Assembly: GCA_016199985.1 (NCBI GenBank)
Contig: JACQFQ010000006.1
Location: 124,001 to 188,000, forward strand
Source of the DNA: Verrucomicrobiota bacterium
GTDB taxonomy: Bacteria; Verrucomicrobiota; Verrucomicrobiia; Limisphaerales; UBA11320
Length of the DNA: 64,000 nt
Direction of reading: 5' to 3'
Numbering within the stretch: position 1 is the first letter of the stretch; each line of letters begins with the position of its first letter. The translations under genes were made by a program, and so were the position numbers. This document shows positions 18,359 to 28,700 of the stretch, piece by piece. Below the pieces are notes generated by a model. It was not told the DNA's origin and searched no databases. It saw nothing but the letters and a program-made list of their open reading frames with translations.

Positions 18359-19938
18359 AACCGTCCGGCGAAGCTTTCGATTACCCACAAGTGATGGGGG
18401 AAAAAGATTTCTCACGAATGAAATGTACAAAAAGAGACAGTTGTGGTGAATCCTGTGGGTGCGAAAACAGAAAGCCCTCGTGGGCGCAAACTCGAATAGT
18501 ACGTCCACGCCGAAACCATGGATTGTGACGGAGACAGAGAACTGTGATTTTCCCGACGAGCGCTTCGGAAAGCGATTTGGCAGTCTGCTTGAAATGATCT
18601 CGCATGGAGTTGGCGATAGCATTCCAGCGGCCTGCCAGGATTGGGCGAATACCAAGGCCGCCTATCGGTTCTTTTCCAACGACCGGGTCACCGACGGCGC
18701 CATCATGAAAGGGCACTTCGCAGCCACACATGGCCGTTGTGCACTCAGTTCCGGAACCCCGCTGGTGCTCCATGACACCTGTGAATTCACCTACCATCGC
18801 AATAAGGAATCGGAAATCGGCGTGATCGGGCATACGGCCTCCGGCAAAAACAAGGCCGGTCGGCCAATCCGTCACACCATCCGAGGCGTCCTGATGCATT
18901 CCAGTCTGGTGATCACCACAGACGGACTGCCACTGGGGCTGGCGGCGATTAAGTTTTGGAGTCCGAAGAAATTCAAAGGCTGTAATGCCCGCAAACGCAA
19001 GATCAACCCAACACGGGTCCCCATCGAGGAGAAGGAGAGCGCGCGTTGGATTGAAAACATTCAACAATCGTCGGCCTTGATTAGTCGCCTCGCTGACTGT
19101 GTCCACATTGGCGACCGGGAAGCAGACATCTACGAGCTTTTCGCGGCGGCGGCTGAGTTGGGGACATGTTTTCTAGTCCGAACCTGTGTGGATCGACGCA
19201 TCGAAGATGGCAGCCGTGCCGTCGCCGCCGCTATGGACGAATCGACCGTAAAGGGGGTTCGCCGAATCTCGGTGCGCGGTAATGACGGCGAGATGCGTCA
19301 GGCCGTGATGGAAATCAAGTATGAGCGTCTACTGCTGCGACCACCGGTGGGCAAGCGCAAGCACTTCCCAGATCTAATGCCGACGGTAATCCACGCAACC
19401 GAGCGGGACGTCCCCGAGGGCCAGGTGCCAATCGCATGGAAGCTGTTGACGAATCTGCCCGTGCGATCTTTGGCAGCGGCCATCAAGAAGCTGACGTGGT
19501 ATGCCTTGCGCTGGAAGATCGAAACATTCCACAAGATCCTGAAATCCGGTTGCAAGGCAGAAGAATCTCAACTGCGCACATCGCCGCGCCTGGCGAACCT
19601 ATTGGCAGTGTTGTGTATCATCAGTTGGCGCATCTTCTGGATGACCATGCTCCAAAGATCCGCAACCAGTCAGCCCGCTTCCGTCGTCTTTGCGAAAACG
19701 GAAACTCACCTGCTGGATCATTTCGTCAAGGAAAAGGTCGCCAGGAGACCGGCCGCAAGAGACCTGTCCAGCTACATCATCAAACTTGCCCGCCTTGGTG
19801 GCTACCTGAATCGCGCCGGCGATCTGCCTCCCGGTAATAAGGTAATCTGGCGGGGCATGGCTAAACTGAATGACATTCAACTAGGATTTGATTTCGGCCC
19901 TAAAAGTTGTGGGTAATCGAAAGCTCCGCCGGACGATT
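18359..19938 (+). mobile_element. IS4-family insertion sequence, 1.58 kb, apparently complete
   Basis: A 32-bp terminal inverted repeat (18359-18390 and 19907-19938; 30 of 32 bases pair, core CTTTCGATTACCCACAA) encloses a single transposase gene. Size and gene organisation fit the IS4 family. A perfect target duplication is not evident: only CGATGG occurs next to both ends. The element sits in the tail of a sialidase-like gene. Confidence 0.85.
18459..19916 (+). CDS. IS4-family transposase (Tn5-like subgroup)
   Basis: The 485-residue protein starts at a GTG (an in-frame stop lies at 18447). It shows the DDE catalytic triad of the family: Asp in LVLHDTCEFTY (~105), Asp in IGDREADIYEL (~223) and Glu in the YREK signature Y-ALR-WKIETFHKILK (~347-361). 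The N-terminal domain has the typical FGSLLEMISHGVGDSIP and TKAAYRFFSN elements, as in Tn5/IS50. The stop codon lies inside the right terminal repeat, so the gene fills the element. No frameshift or stop is visible; it is probably active. Confidence 0.93.
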   Translation: MRKQKALVGANSNSTSTPKPWIVTETENCDFPDERFGKRFGSLLEMISHGVGDSIPAACQDWANTKAAYRFFSNDRVTDGAIMKGHFAATHGRCALSSGTPLVLHDTCEFTYHRNKESEIGVIGHTASGKNKAGRPIRHTIRGVLMHSSLVITTDGLPLGLAAIKFWSPKKFKGCNARKRKINPTRVPIEEKESARWIENIQQSSALISRLADCVHIGDREADIYELFAAAAELGTCFLVRTCVDRRIEDGSRAVAAAMDESTVKGVRRISVRGNDGEMRQAVMEIKYERLLLRPPVGKRKHFPDLMPTVIHATERDVPEGQVPIAWKLLTNLPVRSLAAAIKKLTWYALRWKIETFHKILKSGCKAEESQLRTSPRLANLLAVLCIISWRIFWMTMLQRSATSQPASVVFAKTETHLLDHFVKEKVARRPAARDLSSYIIKLARLGGYLNRAGDLPPGNKVIWRGMAKLNDIQLGFDFGPKSCG

Positions 19939-20088
19939 ACGATGGCGTTCGATCGCCAGCTAAACGAGCAGGGGCGCGTGCTTTGAGCCACAGCTCGCGC
20001 GCCCCTGCGGTCGAACTGCATGAGACATCCGTGGACCCCTCCATGAGCGTTCACAGCTCAGGGAACATACACCTCAGAATCCTGGGTC

Positions 20089-20445
20089 TCAGATATTCCT
20101 CGTTCCGTAGCCCGTATGCCCGGCGCTGGATGACACGACAGGTCGGTGAATCGGCGCCTTCGCCCGCGGGAGGGCTTCATCGATGGTGGTTGTCGATCGC
20201 TTCAGAACATGACGGTAGAAGAACCGCAAACCGCTGACGTGGACGATAAGCGACTTGGGAGCGAGTTTCCTCTCACGGAGGAGATGGAGGAGGTAGCTCT
20301 TGATGTCCGGATCCTCAATCCGATCCGGCGATCGTTTGTAGTGAGCCGCCAGAGCGGCGACAATGCGCACGTAGGCGCGCTGAGTGTGAACTGAGAATCC
20401 GCGGAGCTGAATCTCGTCGATTAGTTTTTGGCGTAGTAGAGTCAT
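20089..20445 (-). pseudogene. N-terminal domain of a tyrosine recombinase (XerC-like), truncated
   Basis: The first ~90 residues are a SAM-like core-binding domain of phage-integrase type (RGFSVHTQRAYVRIVAALA, AHYKRSPDRIEDPDIKSYLL, LRFFYRHVLKR). After ~92 the homology stops and the frame ends without any catalytic domain, so the Arg, His and Tyr residues are absent. Such recombinases often travel with IS91-like elements. A 10-bp-arm palindrome lies 86 bases upstream of its start. Confidence 0.65.
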
Positions 20446-20530
20446 AGCGACCCCACTGTGAAACGCGTCGAATTAATCTGAGACTCGAAATTGCCCTCTT
20501 TCTGCCGCGAAGCGACTTAGTTCAATAGCT

Positions 20531-20552
20531 CTTATGCCGATCTCGGCATAAG
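20531..20552. repeat. Palindrome CTTATGCCGA/TCGGCATAAG
   Basis: Two perfect 10-bp arms separated by TC, followed by a T-rich stretch (GGGTTATTTTTATT). It could be an element end, a recombinase recognition site or a bidirectional terminator. It lies just upstream of the truncated recombinase. Confidence 0.5.
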
Positions 20553-20847
20553 GGTTATTTTTATTAGCCCAAGGGGCGGTGATCGGTTCACCAAGCGCCG
20601 CTTGGAGAATCGCAAGCCAATCATTGAATGGGGTAAGCCGGGGCGCGGGTTTGCCCTGCCTTCATTCTTGAAGTGTTTCGTGGCTTGGCGCGTCTCCAGC
20701 GCATTGCTTCAATACGAAATGGACCGACTCAAGGTTCAGAAAAAGTCTGTCGCACTCGATAAAAAAATCCCGCACCTCAGGTGCCGACGCCATTATTCCG
20801 CTTTGTGTTTTGCTCACAGAATTGTTCTTGCAAAGGCACTTTTCACT

Positions 20848-20915
20848 GTCAGCAAAAACGTGAGCAAAGGAGTAGTGAAAGTGTTGGTTCAGGTAGTGGT
20901 GTCAGCGACGGAATG
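20848..20915 (+). repeat. Dispersed repeat family, copy 1
   Basis: Starts GTCAGCAAAAACGTGAGCAA and continues AGGAGTAGTGAAAGTGTTGG. It is related to copies at 21477 and 38851. All three read VSKNVS(K/N)GV in the same frame, with several differences at third codon positions. Apart from this repeat, I see no gene in 20446-21124. Confidence 0.55.
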
Positions 20916-21124
20916 AAAATGGGGTGAAAGGGGCGGTTTGAAAACGCGGTTTTCTTGATCTGGGTTTTCTTGGCACTTCAGCCGCGATCTCTTCTTCCTT
21001 CTTCGCCGGAGTGTTCTTCCTTTGAGCGGGGCAACTTCGAGGTTGGACCGACAACGAGTCGCGGCCGCGCCTTGCGCGGAGGTGAAGTCGTCCTGAACCG
21101 TGACGGAATACGAACCCGAAGGCT

Positions 21125-21343
21125 TACTCGGTGGTGTCGAATTCAGAAGGCTCCGTGACGAGTATAAACGCGCGTCTTTACATTTTGACACCACCTGGCA
21201 TCAGTCAGCAACCTTCCAATCAATCCGTCAGCTTGGGTGCCAAAGTCAAATTCCAGATTGTGGTCACCAACATTCACCCGCCGATCCGATACCAGTGGCA
21301 ACTCGCAGGAACTAATCTCACCAACCAGACCAACACCAAATGA
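21125..21343 (+). pseudogene. Fragment of an Ig-like domain protein
   Basis: The plus-strand frame reads YSVVSNSEGSVTSINARLYI, ITPPG-like LTPPGISQQPSNQSV and IRYQWQLAGTNL before a stop, which is one end of an Ig-like domain and the start of the next, as in the N-terminus of the giant protein encoded at 21815-25744. It has no start and no continuation, so it is a relic of a similar secreted protein. Confidence 0.55.
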
Positions 21344-21476
21344 TACTTGCATCCCGACTCGGGCTCTGTCCGGGTTCCGAACCCGGGGAGATCATCTGGG
21401 CGACTTTGCCCCCTTGAGTAGCGCTTCACTTTCCTGAAGTTCGACGGATTGATCGCTTTGGCACTCGCCGCCGACT

Positions 21477-21617
21477 GTAAGCAAAAACGTCAGCAACGGT
21501 GTACTAAAGGTGCTAGTTCTTGTAGAGGCGGTGTCGTGCTTGTGTAGCCCATGAAAATGGGTAATTTTGTCGCGGAAACGCAGCTTGAGGCGACCGATTC
21601 CGACCCTCGCCTCCAAC
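21477..21617 (+). repeat. Dispersed repeat family, copy 2
   Basis: Begins GTAAGCAAAAACGTCAGCAA and ends with a 34-bp block (21584-21617, starting CTTGAGGCGACCGATTCC) that is identical to 38957-38990. Between these ends the two copies diverge. I see no gene between 21344 and 21815. Confidence 0.7.
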
Positions 21618-21814
21618 TTTATTAATCGCAGCAACTTACGTGAGATTATCGTTGACGGTTCTCACATTCTTTTCAGAGTAGGCGAGAGATGAAAACCGAC
21701 CCTCGCCTTCGCCCTTTTCAAAGTTGCAAGTAACAGGATTCTGGGTGATAAGCGCTTTTCAGAATCGCGGAATATCTGTTTTCGAAATCTCAAACCCTTA
21801 CTCCTCAACCCAGC

Positions 21815-24800
21815 TTATGGGAACGCCCGAACGCGGTAAAAGCGGTTACTCGGCGTCAGCGTATCCAGTTTGCTGGCAGTGTTGCTGAAGGTGGTGACGT
21901 CACCCGCAACGGCGGTCCAGTTCGTGGAACCTAGGTCGCCGTTGTTTTCCAGCCGATATGTGACGTTGGAAGTGGCGGTCCAGGTGAGCAGGGCGTTTGA
22001 ACCGAGTAGTTGCGGAGTCAAGAGAACCGGCTGTGGAATCGGGAGAACGTCGGTGGCGCGGAGAATGACGGAGGTGGGCGAGTTGCTCAGTGACAGCGTT
22101 ACGCGGTTTGAGGGATAAGAGAAGCTCGCAAATGTGCCGCTGCGCGTGCCGGCGGTAAGCACAGTGAATGTGTCGTTGGTGGCGGGCGAAAAACCGGGAA
22201 GCAAATCTACGCTCAGGCCCCCATTCAAGGTTAGTGTGCCGGCAACCTGGAGTTGTCCATAGTTGGTGCCGGCCGTCGTGCCGCCCAGGGCGCAGTTGAG
22301 CAGCCCGTTCGGCGAGGATGCGTAGCCGCCGTTCGCAGCCAGGATGCCGCTGCGAATGTCCACGGTGCCATAGTTGGCGAAGGTCACACCACTGGGGACG
22401 GTCGTGGAGCCGACGCTGACGGATTTGCGGAAAGTCCCAGCGTTGTCGAAACGGCTGGCACCGCCGCCGAACAGGAAGGACGCGGCATTCTGAGCATGAA
22501 ACAACCCCGTAGGGCGGTTGGTGATGACAGCACCGCTGCTGATCTGGATGACTCCGGCGCCGGTCCAAAGAACTGTCCCGCCGTTCTCCAACGTGCGGCT
22601 CGTCAGAAACGCAACACTCGGGATGGCGGCATTGAGCGTCACGCCCGCCGGAATGATCGTCCGTCCGCTGCCGCCCATGATGCCTCCCGTCCAATTCATC
22701 GCGTTGCTGATCGTCACCGTGCCAGAGCCGTCCAGCGTGCCATTGAACAAGTCCAGATTCGCTACTGGAAGAGTCGTGTTGGCGGTGACCGTGCCGTTGT
22801 TGATCCGGTAAAGGCCGGCGCCGTTGAGCTGCGCGCCCGCTATCAACGTGAAGGCGCCGCCGGTCCATTCCAGCATCGCCGTGGTGGGAGTGGTGAACGC
22901 GCCGCGGCCAGCTCCGCCGCTGGCCAGGCGGTTCGTTGTTCCTGCCGAAAGATTCACCGCGCCGTTGTTGGTGAAGCTGCCATTGCACAACAAGGTGCCG
23001 GTCTGAATCTCCACCGTGCCGGAGTTATTGAAGCTCACGGCGCTGCCGAAGCTAGTGGTTCCAGCGTTGGCGGACTTGCGGAACGTGCCGGCATTGTCAA
23101 AGCGCGCGCCGGAAGCGAAGGAGAGACTGGCGGCGTTGCGGACATCGAACAACGCCCCCGCGCGGTTGGTGATGACCCCCATGCCAATGCCGCCGGCCCC
23201 AGTCCAAAGCACGGTCCCGCCGTTTTCCAGGGTGCGGGACAGAGTGACTCCGCTCGCGCCGGAGAGATTAAGTGTTGCCGCCGGAAGGATGATCGTCCGT
23301 CCACTACCGCTCATCAATCCCGACGTCCAATTCATCAAACTGCCGACGGTCACCAGGTTGCTGCCGCCGAGCGTGCCGTTGCTAAACAGCGCGACTGCCG
23401 GCGAAATGGTTCCCGAGCCGTCGAAATTAGCAGTGCCACCGGAAATCGTCAGCGTGTTGTTCGTGCAGATGTAATTGCCAGTCAGATTGGCGGTGCCGCT
23501 GCTGAAAATGTTGCTCCCGCTCACATTGACCAGTCCTCCCAGCGTCGCGGTTGCGCCGCTGACGGTGAGTTGGCCCGCGCCCGTGATACTGGAACTCCCG
23601 ACGGCGGTGTGTGTGCCGCCTGAGAGAATGAGCTCCGTGCCCGCTGGCACGGTGAAGCTGCCGCTGTGCGCGCCACCCCCGGCCAGGCTAAGCGTGCCGG
23701 CCTGAATTTCCACCGTGCCGGAATTGTTGAAGCTCAGGCTGCTGGGAACGGTCAAAGCGCCGGTGCTGACGGATTTGCGAAACGTTCCGGCGTTGTCAAT
23801 TCGATTGCCCGTGAAGAGGGAGCCAAATGACGCGGCGCTCTGGTAGTCAAAAAGGGCTCCGGCACGGTTGGTGATGACCGCCCCAGTATCCAACCCGATG
23901 CCGCCAGCGCCCGTCTTGAGGAGGAGGGTGCCGCCGTTCTCCAGCGTGCGGCCCCCGCTGAGTGAAGCGGCGGCCGCATTGGAGAGGGTAAGCGTCACGC
24001 CCGGGGCAATGATCGTCCGCCCGCTGCCGCTCATCGCGCCACCCGTCCAATTCATCGCGTTGGAAATTGTTACCGCGCCGGTGCCGCCTAGCGTGCCGCT
24101 GATCATGTCCAGGTTCGGCACGACGATGTTTGTGTTCGCGGTGACCGTGGTGCTGATCCTGTAAAGCCCAGCGCCGTTGAGCTGCGCGCCCGCATTCAAC
24201 GTGAACGTGCCGCCGGTCCATTCGACAAGGGTTGTGTTCGTGGTGGCGAGGATGCCACTCGACGAACCGCCCCCGGCGAGCCGCAGCGTGCCGGACTGAA
24301 TTTCCGCCGTGCCGTAGTTGTTGAAGGTCATGCCGCTAGGCACTGTCAGGACGTTCGTGGTCTCGGATTTGCGGACCGTGCCGGCGTTGTCAAACCGAGG
24401 GCTGCCGCTTTGAAACACGAAACTTCCCGCGTTCTGAACATGGAACAGCGCCCCCGGCCGATTGGTGATGACCGCGCCGGTGCTCATCCCTATGGTTCCG
24501 ACGGCGGTCCAGAACACCGTCCCGCCGTTCTCCAGGGTGCGGCTCAGGCCAACCTGGCCCGGGTTGTCGAGGCTGAGCGTTGCCCCCGGTTCCAAAATAG
24601 TGCTGCCACTCCCACCCATGTTTCCAGACACCCACACAAAGGCCCCGCGGACCGTCAGCGTGCCGCTGCCCGTCAGCGTCGGGCCACTGGCGGCACTGCC
24701 TAAAGTGAAGTCGCCGAGATCCGCCGGAGTATTCAGCGTGACGCTGACGGTGTTCAAGATGACGGCGGTGTCATTCGAGCCGGGCGCAAGGTTGGGCGAC

Positions 24801-25744
24801 CAATTCGTGGCCGTGTCCCAATCGCCACTGAACAGATTCGTCCAGTTGAGAACGATGGGAGTGAAACGGGCGTACACCGTTTTGTCATTGGTCATCACGA
24901 GGGTGACAGGGTTGGTCCGCGTAACGATGTCCCCGAGCCAGGCATAAAACAGGCCGTTAGTGGGCGGGATGGCGGTGATTGTGACCGCTTGCCCGTTGGT
25001 GTAGGTGGTCTGGTTGGGCGTTTTGCTCACCGAGCCGAGGTCGCTGATCACCGTAAGACGGCAAGCGAAGGAGTTGGGGTCGGCCGGGTCAGTGCCGTCG
25101 AGGAATTCCCGGAGGTTGGAAACGCCATCGTGGTCGAAGTCAGCGGTGGCGTTTTGATTTAGGTTGCCGAAGAAGGTCACCTCCCATGAATCGCCCATGC
25201 CATCGCCATCGCTATCAATGATCAGCAACGCCGGAGCGCTGGTCACGCTGCCGAAGGCATTGGAGACCACCACCGAGTACTGGCCCTCGCTGTTTGTGCC
25301 CACATTGAGCAGGAGCAACGCTTGCGCCGTTGCGCCAATATTCGTGTTGTTGAACCGCCATTCGTAGCTCAGCGGTTTGGTCCCGGTCGCGATGACAGCG
25401 AAGGAGGCCGTTTCGCCGGTTTCGACGACCGAGTTTTGGGGCTGGCGGGTGATTTGCGGCGCGGCGTTGATTGCCGGCGCTTGCACCTGGAGATTTCCGT
25501 TGACGTCGAAAAGGAATTGCGAGTCCTGGGCGGGGGCGAGGGTGGTGAACAGGAGGAGAAGGAGCGCAATAACCACGGATGCACCCGGATAAACACAGAT
25601 TTTACAGGAGGAAACTAAGGGAACTGAGGGAAGGGAGTTTGAACCGCTAATGAACGCTAATCGACGCCAATCCGGAGATTTAGGCAGAAAGATGGGGACA
25701 GAAAGATATTTACCGCGCAATTTTGTGACGCTTGGCATTTTCAT
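21815..25744 (-). CDS. Giant secreted repeat protein with Ig-like, InlB-like and autotransporter-like beta-strand repeats
   Basis: The 1309-residue protein has a late hydrophobic leader (VVIALLLLLFTTLAPAQ, ~56-72). It is followed by an Ig-like domain (~90-180), a thrombospondin/EF-hand-like calcium stretch (DSDGDGMGDSWE, DFDHDGVSNLREF), an InlB-type beta repeat (YAWLGDIVTRTNPVTLVMTN), then at least five long beta-helix repeats. Each repeat carries MNWTGG, SGRTI, RTLENGGT, GAVITNR, DNAGTFRKS and NSGTVEIQ-like motifs. The C-terminus is a short module ending NRFYRVRAFP. It is presumably exported to the surface and adhesive or structural. The first ~55 codons are unusual: they coincide with what looks like an intergenic repeat (see findings), so the true start could be later. 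Confidence 0.8.
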   Translation of the reverse strand: MKMPSVTKLRGKYLSVPIFLPKSPDWRRLAFISGSNSLPSVPLVSSCKICVYPGASVVIALLLLLFTTLAPAQDSQFLFDVNGNLQVQAPAINAAPQITRQPQNSVVETGETASFAVIATGTKPLSYEWRFNNTNIGATAQALLLLNVGTNSEGQYSVVVSNAFGSVTSAPALLIIDSDGDGMGDSWEVTFFGNLNQNATADFDHDGVSNLREFLDGTDPADPNSFACRLTVISDLGSVSKTPNQTTYTNGQAVTITAIPPTNGLFYAWLGDIVTRTNPVTLVMTNDKTVYARFTPIVLNWTNLFSGDWDTATNWSPNLAPGSNDTAVILNTVSVTLNTPADLGDFTLGSAASGPTLTGSGTLTVRGAFVWVSGNMGGSGSTILEPGATLSLDNPGQVGLSRTLENGGTVFWTAVGTIGMSTGAVITNRPGALFHVQNAGSFVFQSGSPRFDNAGTVRKSETTNVLTVPSGMTFNNYGTAEIQSGTLRLAGGGSSSGILATTNTTLVEWTGGTFTLNAGAQLNGAGLYRISTTVTANTNIVVPNLDMISGTLGGTGAVTISNAMNWTGGAMSGSGRTIIAPGVTLTLSNAAAASLSGGRTLENGGTLLLKTGAGGIGLDTGAVITNRAGALFDYQSAASFGSLFTGNRIDNAGTFRKSVSTGALTVPSSLSFNNSGTVEIQAGTLSLAGGGAHSGSFTVPAGTELILSGGTHTAVGSSSITGAGQLTVSGATATLGGLVNVSGSNIFSSGTANLTGNYICTNNTLTISGGTANFDGSGTISPAVALFSNGTLGGSNLVTVGSLMNWTSGLMSGSGRTIILPAATLNLSGASGVTLSRTLENGGTVLWTGAGGIGMGVITNRAGALFDVRNAASLSFASGARFDNAGTFRKSANAGTTSFGSAVSFNNSGTVEIQTGTLLCNGSFTNNGAVNLSAGTTNRLASGGAGRGAFTTPTTAMLEWTGGAFTLIAGAQLNGAGLYRINNGTVTANTTLPVANLDLFNGTLDGSGTVTISNAMNWTGGIMGGSGRTIIPAGVTLNAAIPSVAFLTSRTLENGGTVLWTGAGVIQISSGAVITNRPTGLFHAQNAASFLFGGGASRFDNAGTFRKSVSVGSTTVPSGVTFANYGTVDIRSGILAANGGYASSPNGLLNCALGGTTAGTNYGQLQVAGTLTLNGGLSVDLLPGFSPATNDTFTVLTAGTRSGTFASFSYPSNRVTLSLSNSPTSVILRATDVLPIPQPVLLTPQLLGSNALLTWTATSNVTYRLENNGDLGSTNWTAVAGDVTTFSNTASKLDTLTPSNRFYRVRAFP

Positions 25745-25795
25745 GAGAGACAGCTAGCATCGGGGGCCTTGCTCATAATCAATGGTCTCCGAAAG

Positions 25796-28700
25796 TCATT
25801 GGCCGGGCCAAAGCCTGGGGTTAAACTCCAGCAGCAAGGCTAGCCTCTGCCACGCCTGGGTATATGATATCTTCTCCAAGAGATGCAGGTCCCAGACTAT
25901 TTCTGCAAACCCCGTCTCAACAGCGTAAAGGTCGTCCGTCATAAAACCCTGCTCCCTCAGTATTTGGAAATCTATCTGTGAGACTGTAGTACGAAACCGC
26001 TGTCCGAGCTCTATGATGCGCTGTGCTATGGAGCGGACTGCTGGCGCTTCAACCACCAACTCGACGCGTTGAAGTTGCAGGACGGTGCCTTCGAGCGCGC
26101 CTGGAACCCGGGTTGCTGCGTTTTGCCCGCATTGCGCGGCTTGACTGACCGCGGGTGCCGCTCTTTGGAAAAGCGCACCAAATCGTGTAATAGCCGGCCC
26201 AGCTCTTGAAAGGGCCGGTCCATATGTTCGGGCAAGCTGTACGCCCCCGCCGATAGCGGCTAGAGCGGCACCGCACTTTACGGGATTGGCGGTGCATGAG
26301 TTGGGGATGAGTGTGTTTGGGAAGCCAGCGAGACCAGAAGGATCAACGTAGTTGACCGGATCGTTCAGCACGTAGGGGTACAGATTTGGGCCTTGCAACA
26401 TCTCGGCACCCGGAAGTGGGTCGCGTGAAAGCCACCGCCCTACCTCAGGATCGTAAGCCCGGTAGAGGGCCAGGGAAAGACTGGCCTCGGTGGACCAGAA
26501 CATGCCGGCGAACCCGAAGTCGGTCTCCATGTCACCGGTCAGCTTCGTCCGACGGCCATACGGATCGTAGGCGTAGCGCGCCCGCACATTGCCGCTACTG
26601 TCAGTCAACTCTCGGATGGAACCGAGATGGTCGCGGGTGTAGTAGTAGTTGAGAGTCAATGGTTGAGGGTTGAGAGTCGTGATTTGAACCCCTTGCGGGA
26701 AGAATCGTTTCGTCACTGCGCCGGCGGCATCCCGTTCCTCGCAAATTTCGCCGCCGCACCAGACAAACCGCCGAAACGACACTTCAGAGCCGTTCACCAG
26801 TTGCCGAATTCCGACCCTGCGGCTTAGACCATCGTAGGTAAACTCGGTGCGCTGGCTCCCAACAGTGACGACCGCAAGGCGATCTTCGGCGTCCCATTCG
26901 TTAGTGCGCGTGGTTCCGGGAGTAGTCGTGGTCTGGATCTCGTTCAGGGCGTTGTAAGTGGCGGTGTAGTTTGAGGTGCCGACCTGCTCGGTCAGGCGAT
27001 TGGCGGCGGTGTCATAGCTGTAGGCGAACGTGCTTAGGAGATGTCCCCCGTTGGTGACGGTGGCCGAAAGCAATTGATTGGCGGCGTCATAGCCGAAAGT
27101 GTGAAGATCGGGTGACTGCGCGCCAGCTTGTTGTGACCAGGTGGCAATGCGATTCGCGGCCACATCATGGCCGTAGAGGAATTCAGAAAGTGCCGTCGCC
27201 CCGACCTGATGAGTGATGCGTTGGAGCATCAGGTCCTGAAGATTGTTGCCGTAGTTCCGCCCCTCCGATTGGCCGTTCGGCAGTGATTTGGACACGAGTT
27301 GGGCGGTACTCCCGTCGTAGCCGTAAACGAAGGCGCCCAGCGCATTGGTGACGCCAACCAGGCGTCCGGCGACGTCGAACATCATCGCCGAATCCACCCC
27401 ATTGATGGCACGGTGAACTGGCCGGCACAGTTCATCGTAAGTGTAGGTGATCGTGTCATTGGGAAGCGGACCGTCCACACTGGCCAAGGCTCCAGCGCCC
27501 AAAGCCGCAACGCCGGTGATAGGATTGTACGAATATAGCGTGGTCCCAGTGCCATCGGTCATGGAAGCAGGGCGCTTATAATTAAGTTCGTAGGTGAAAC
27601 TGACGCCCGGCGTCACGATGGCTGCGCTGCCGTAAGCCATGGACTTGACCGTATCGTCGCGATTCCAGGTGAACTCGGTGACCTGATCCTTTTCGTCAAT
27701 GATCCGTTTCAAACGGCTGCTGGCGCTCTCATAAACATAGGAAACCTGCGAGCCATTGCTGTACTTCTTGGCGATGTTGCGTCCTTGCACGTCCGTGAGC
27801 CAGGAGGTCGTGCGGCCCAGCGGGTCGGTCAGGCTTTTCATCTGTCCGCAGCGGCACCATTCAAAGCGCGTCACCCGGCCCAACGGGTCCGTTTGCTTCT
27901 TCACTTGCCGCATGTTGTCGTGTTCGAGCAGCGTCTGCCGCCCCGCTCGATCCCGGAACGTGACCAAGTCCAGATTGGTGTAGGTCAACTGCTCGAAAGT
28001 CGAATCGGGGTGCGTGATTTTAGTAATCCGGTCCATCACGTCGTAATCGAAGGTCACCGTGTAACCGGTAACGCCGGTCAGAACCCGTACCCGGCCAAAA
28101 AAATCGTACGAGGCCAATACGCGGTCGCTGATTCCCGGCAGCGGCCCGTCCACGCCAATGAGATAGTGGTCGGTGGAGTAGGTATAGGTCGTGGTCTCGC
28201 CTTTGGGATTGCTGGCGGTTAGCAATTGGCCGAGGGCGTTGTAGGTAAAGGTATTGGTCTGGCCGTCGGCCCCAGCCGTAGTGAGCGGCAGATGTTGGGT
28301 GTTGTACGTCGCACGAAACAGCAACTCGTTGTTCCCAGCCCGCGTCTGCCGCACTTCGAGCAGGTCAATGCCGTTGGTCGCATAGAGGTAGCTGAACGTC
28401 CGCCCAAGGGGATCAGCCGAGTTGGTCAGGTGGCCAAAGGCGTTGTAGCCGTTGGTATAAAGCTGCGTCTGCCCGTCGTCGAGCACGCGGCCAATGAATG
28501 TGGGCAGGTTGTTGGAGCCGACGACTGTGACTGCGTATTGCCCCGCGTAGTTGAAATAGACGCGCCGTTCCAGGGGTTCCTTGGTGCTTTCAAGGATCCC
28601 CGAGGTGAGCCCAGTATTTTCGGCGTGCAGCCAGTGATAGATTTTTGCCTTTGTGTAATTGCCACCGCTGCTCGCCATCGCCGTCCGGCTCCAAAGATAC

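Noticed and set aside
18340-19950. Target-site duplication of the IS4-family element
   Set aside because: Only CGATGG occurs beside both ends and the adjoining bases differ, so a 9-12-bp duplication cannot be supported.
22253-23623. Plus-strand frame of 456 codons
   Set aside because: It lies opposite the beta-helix repeats of the giant protein; its repeats only mirror those of the real gene.
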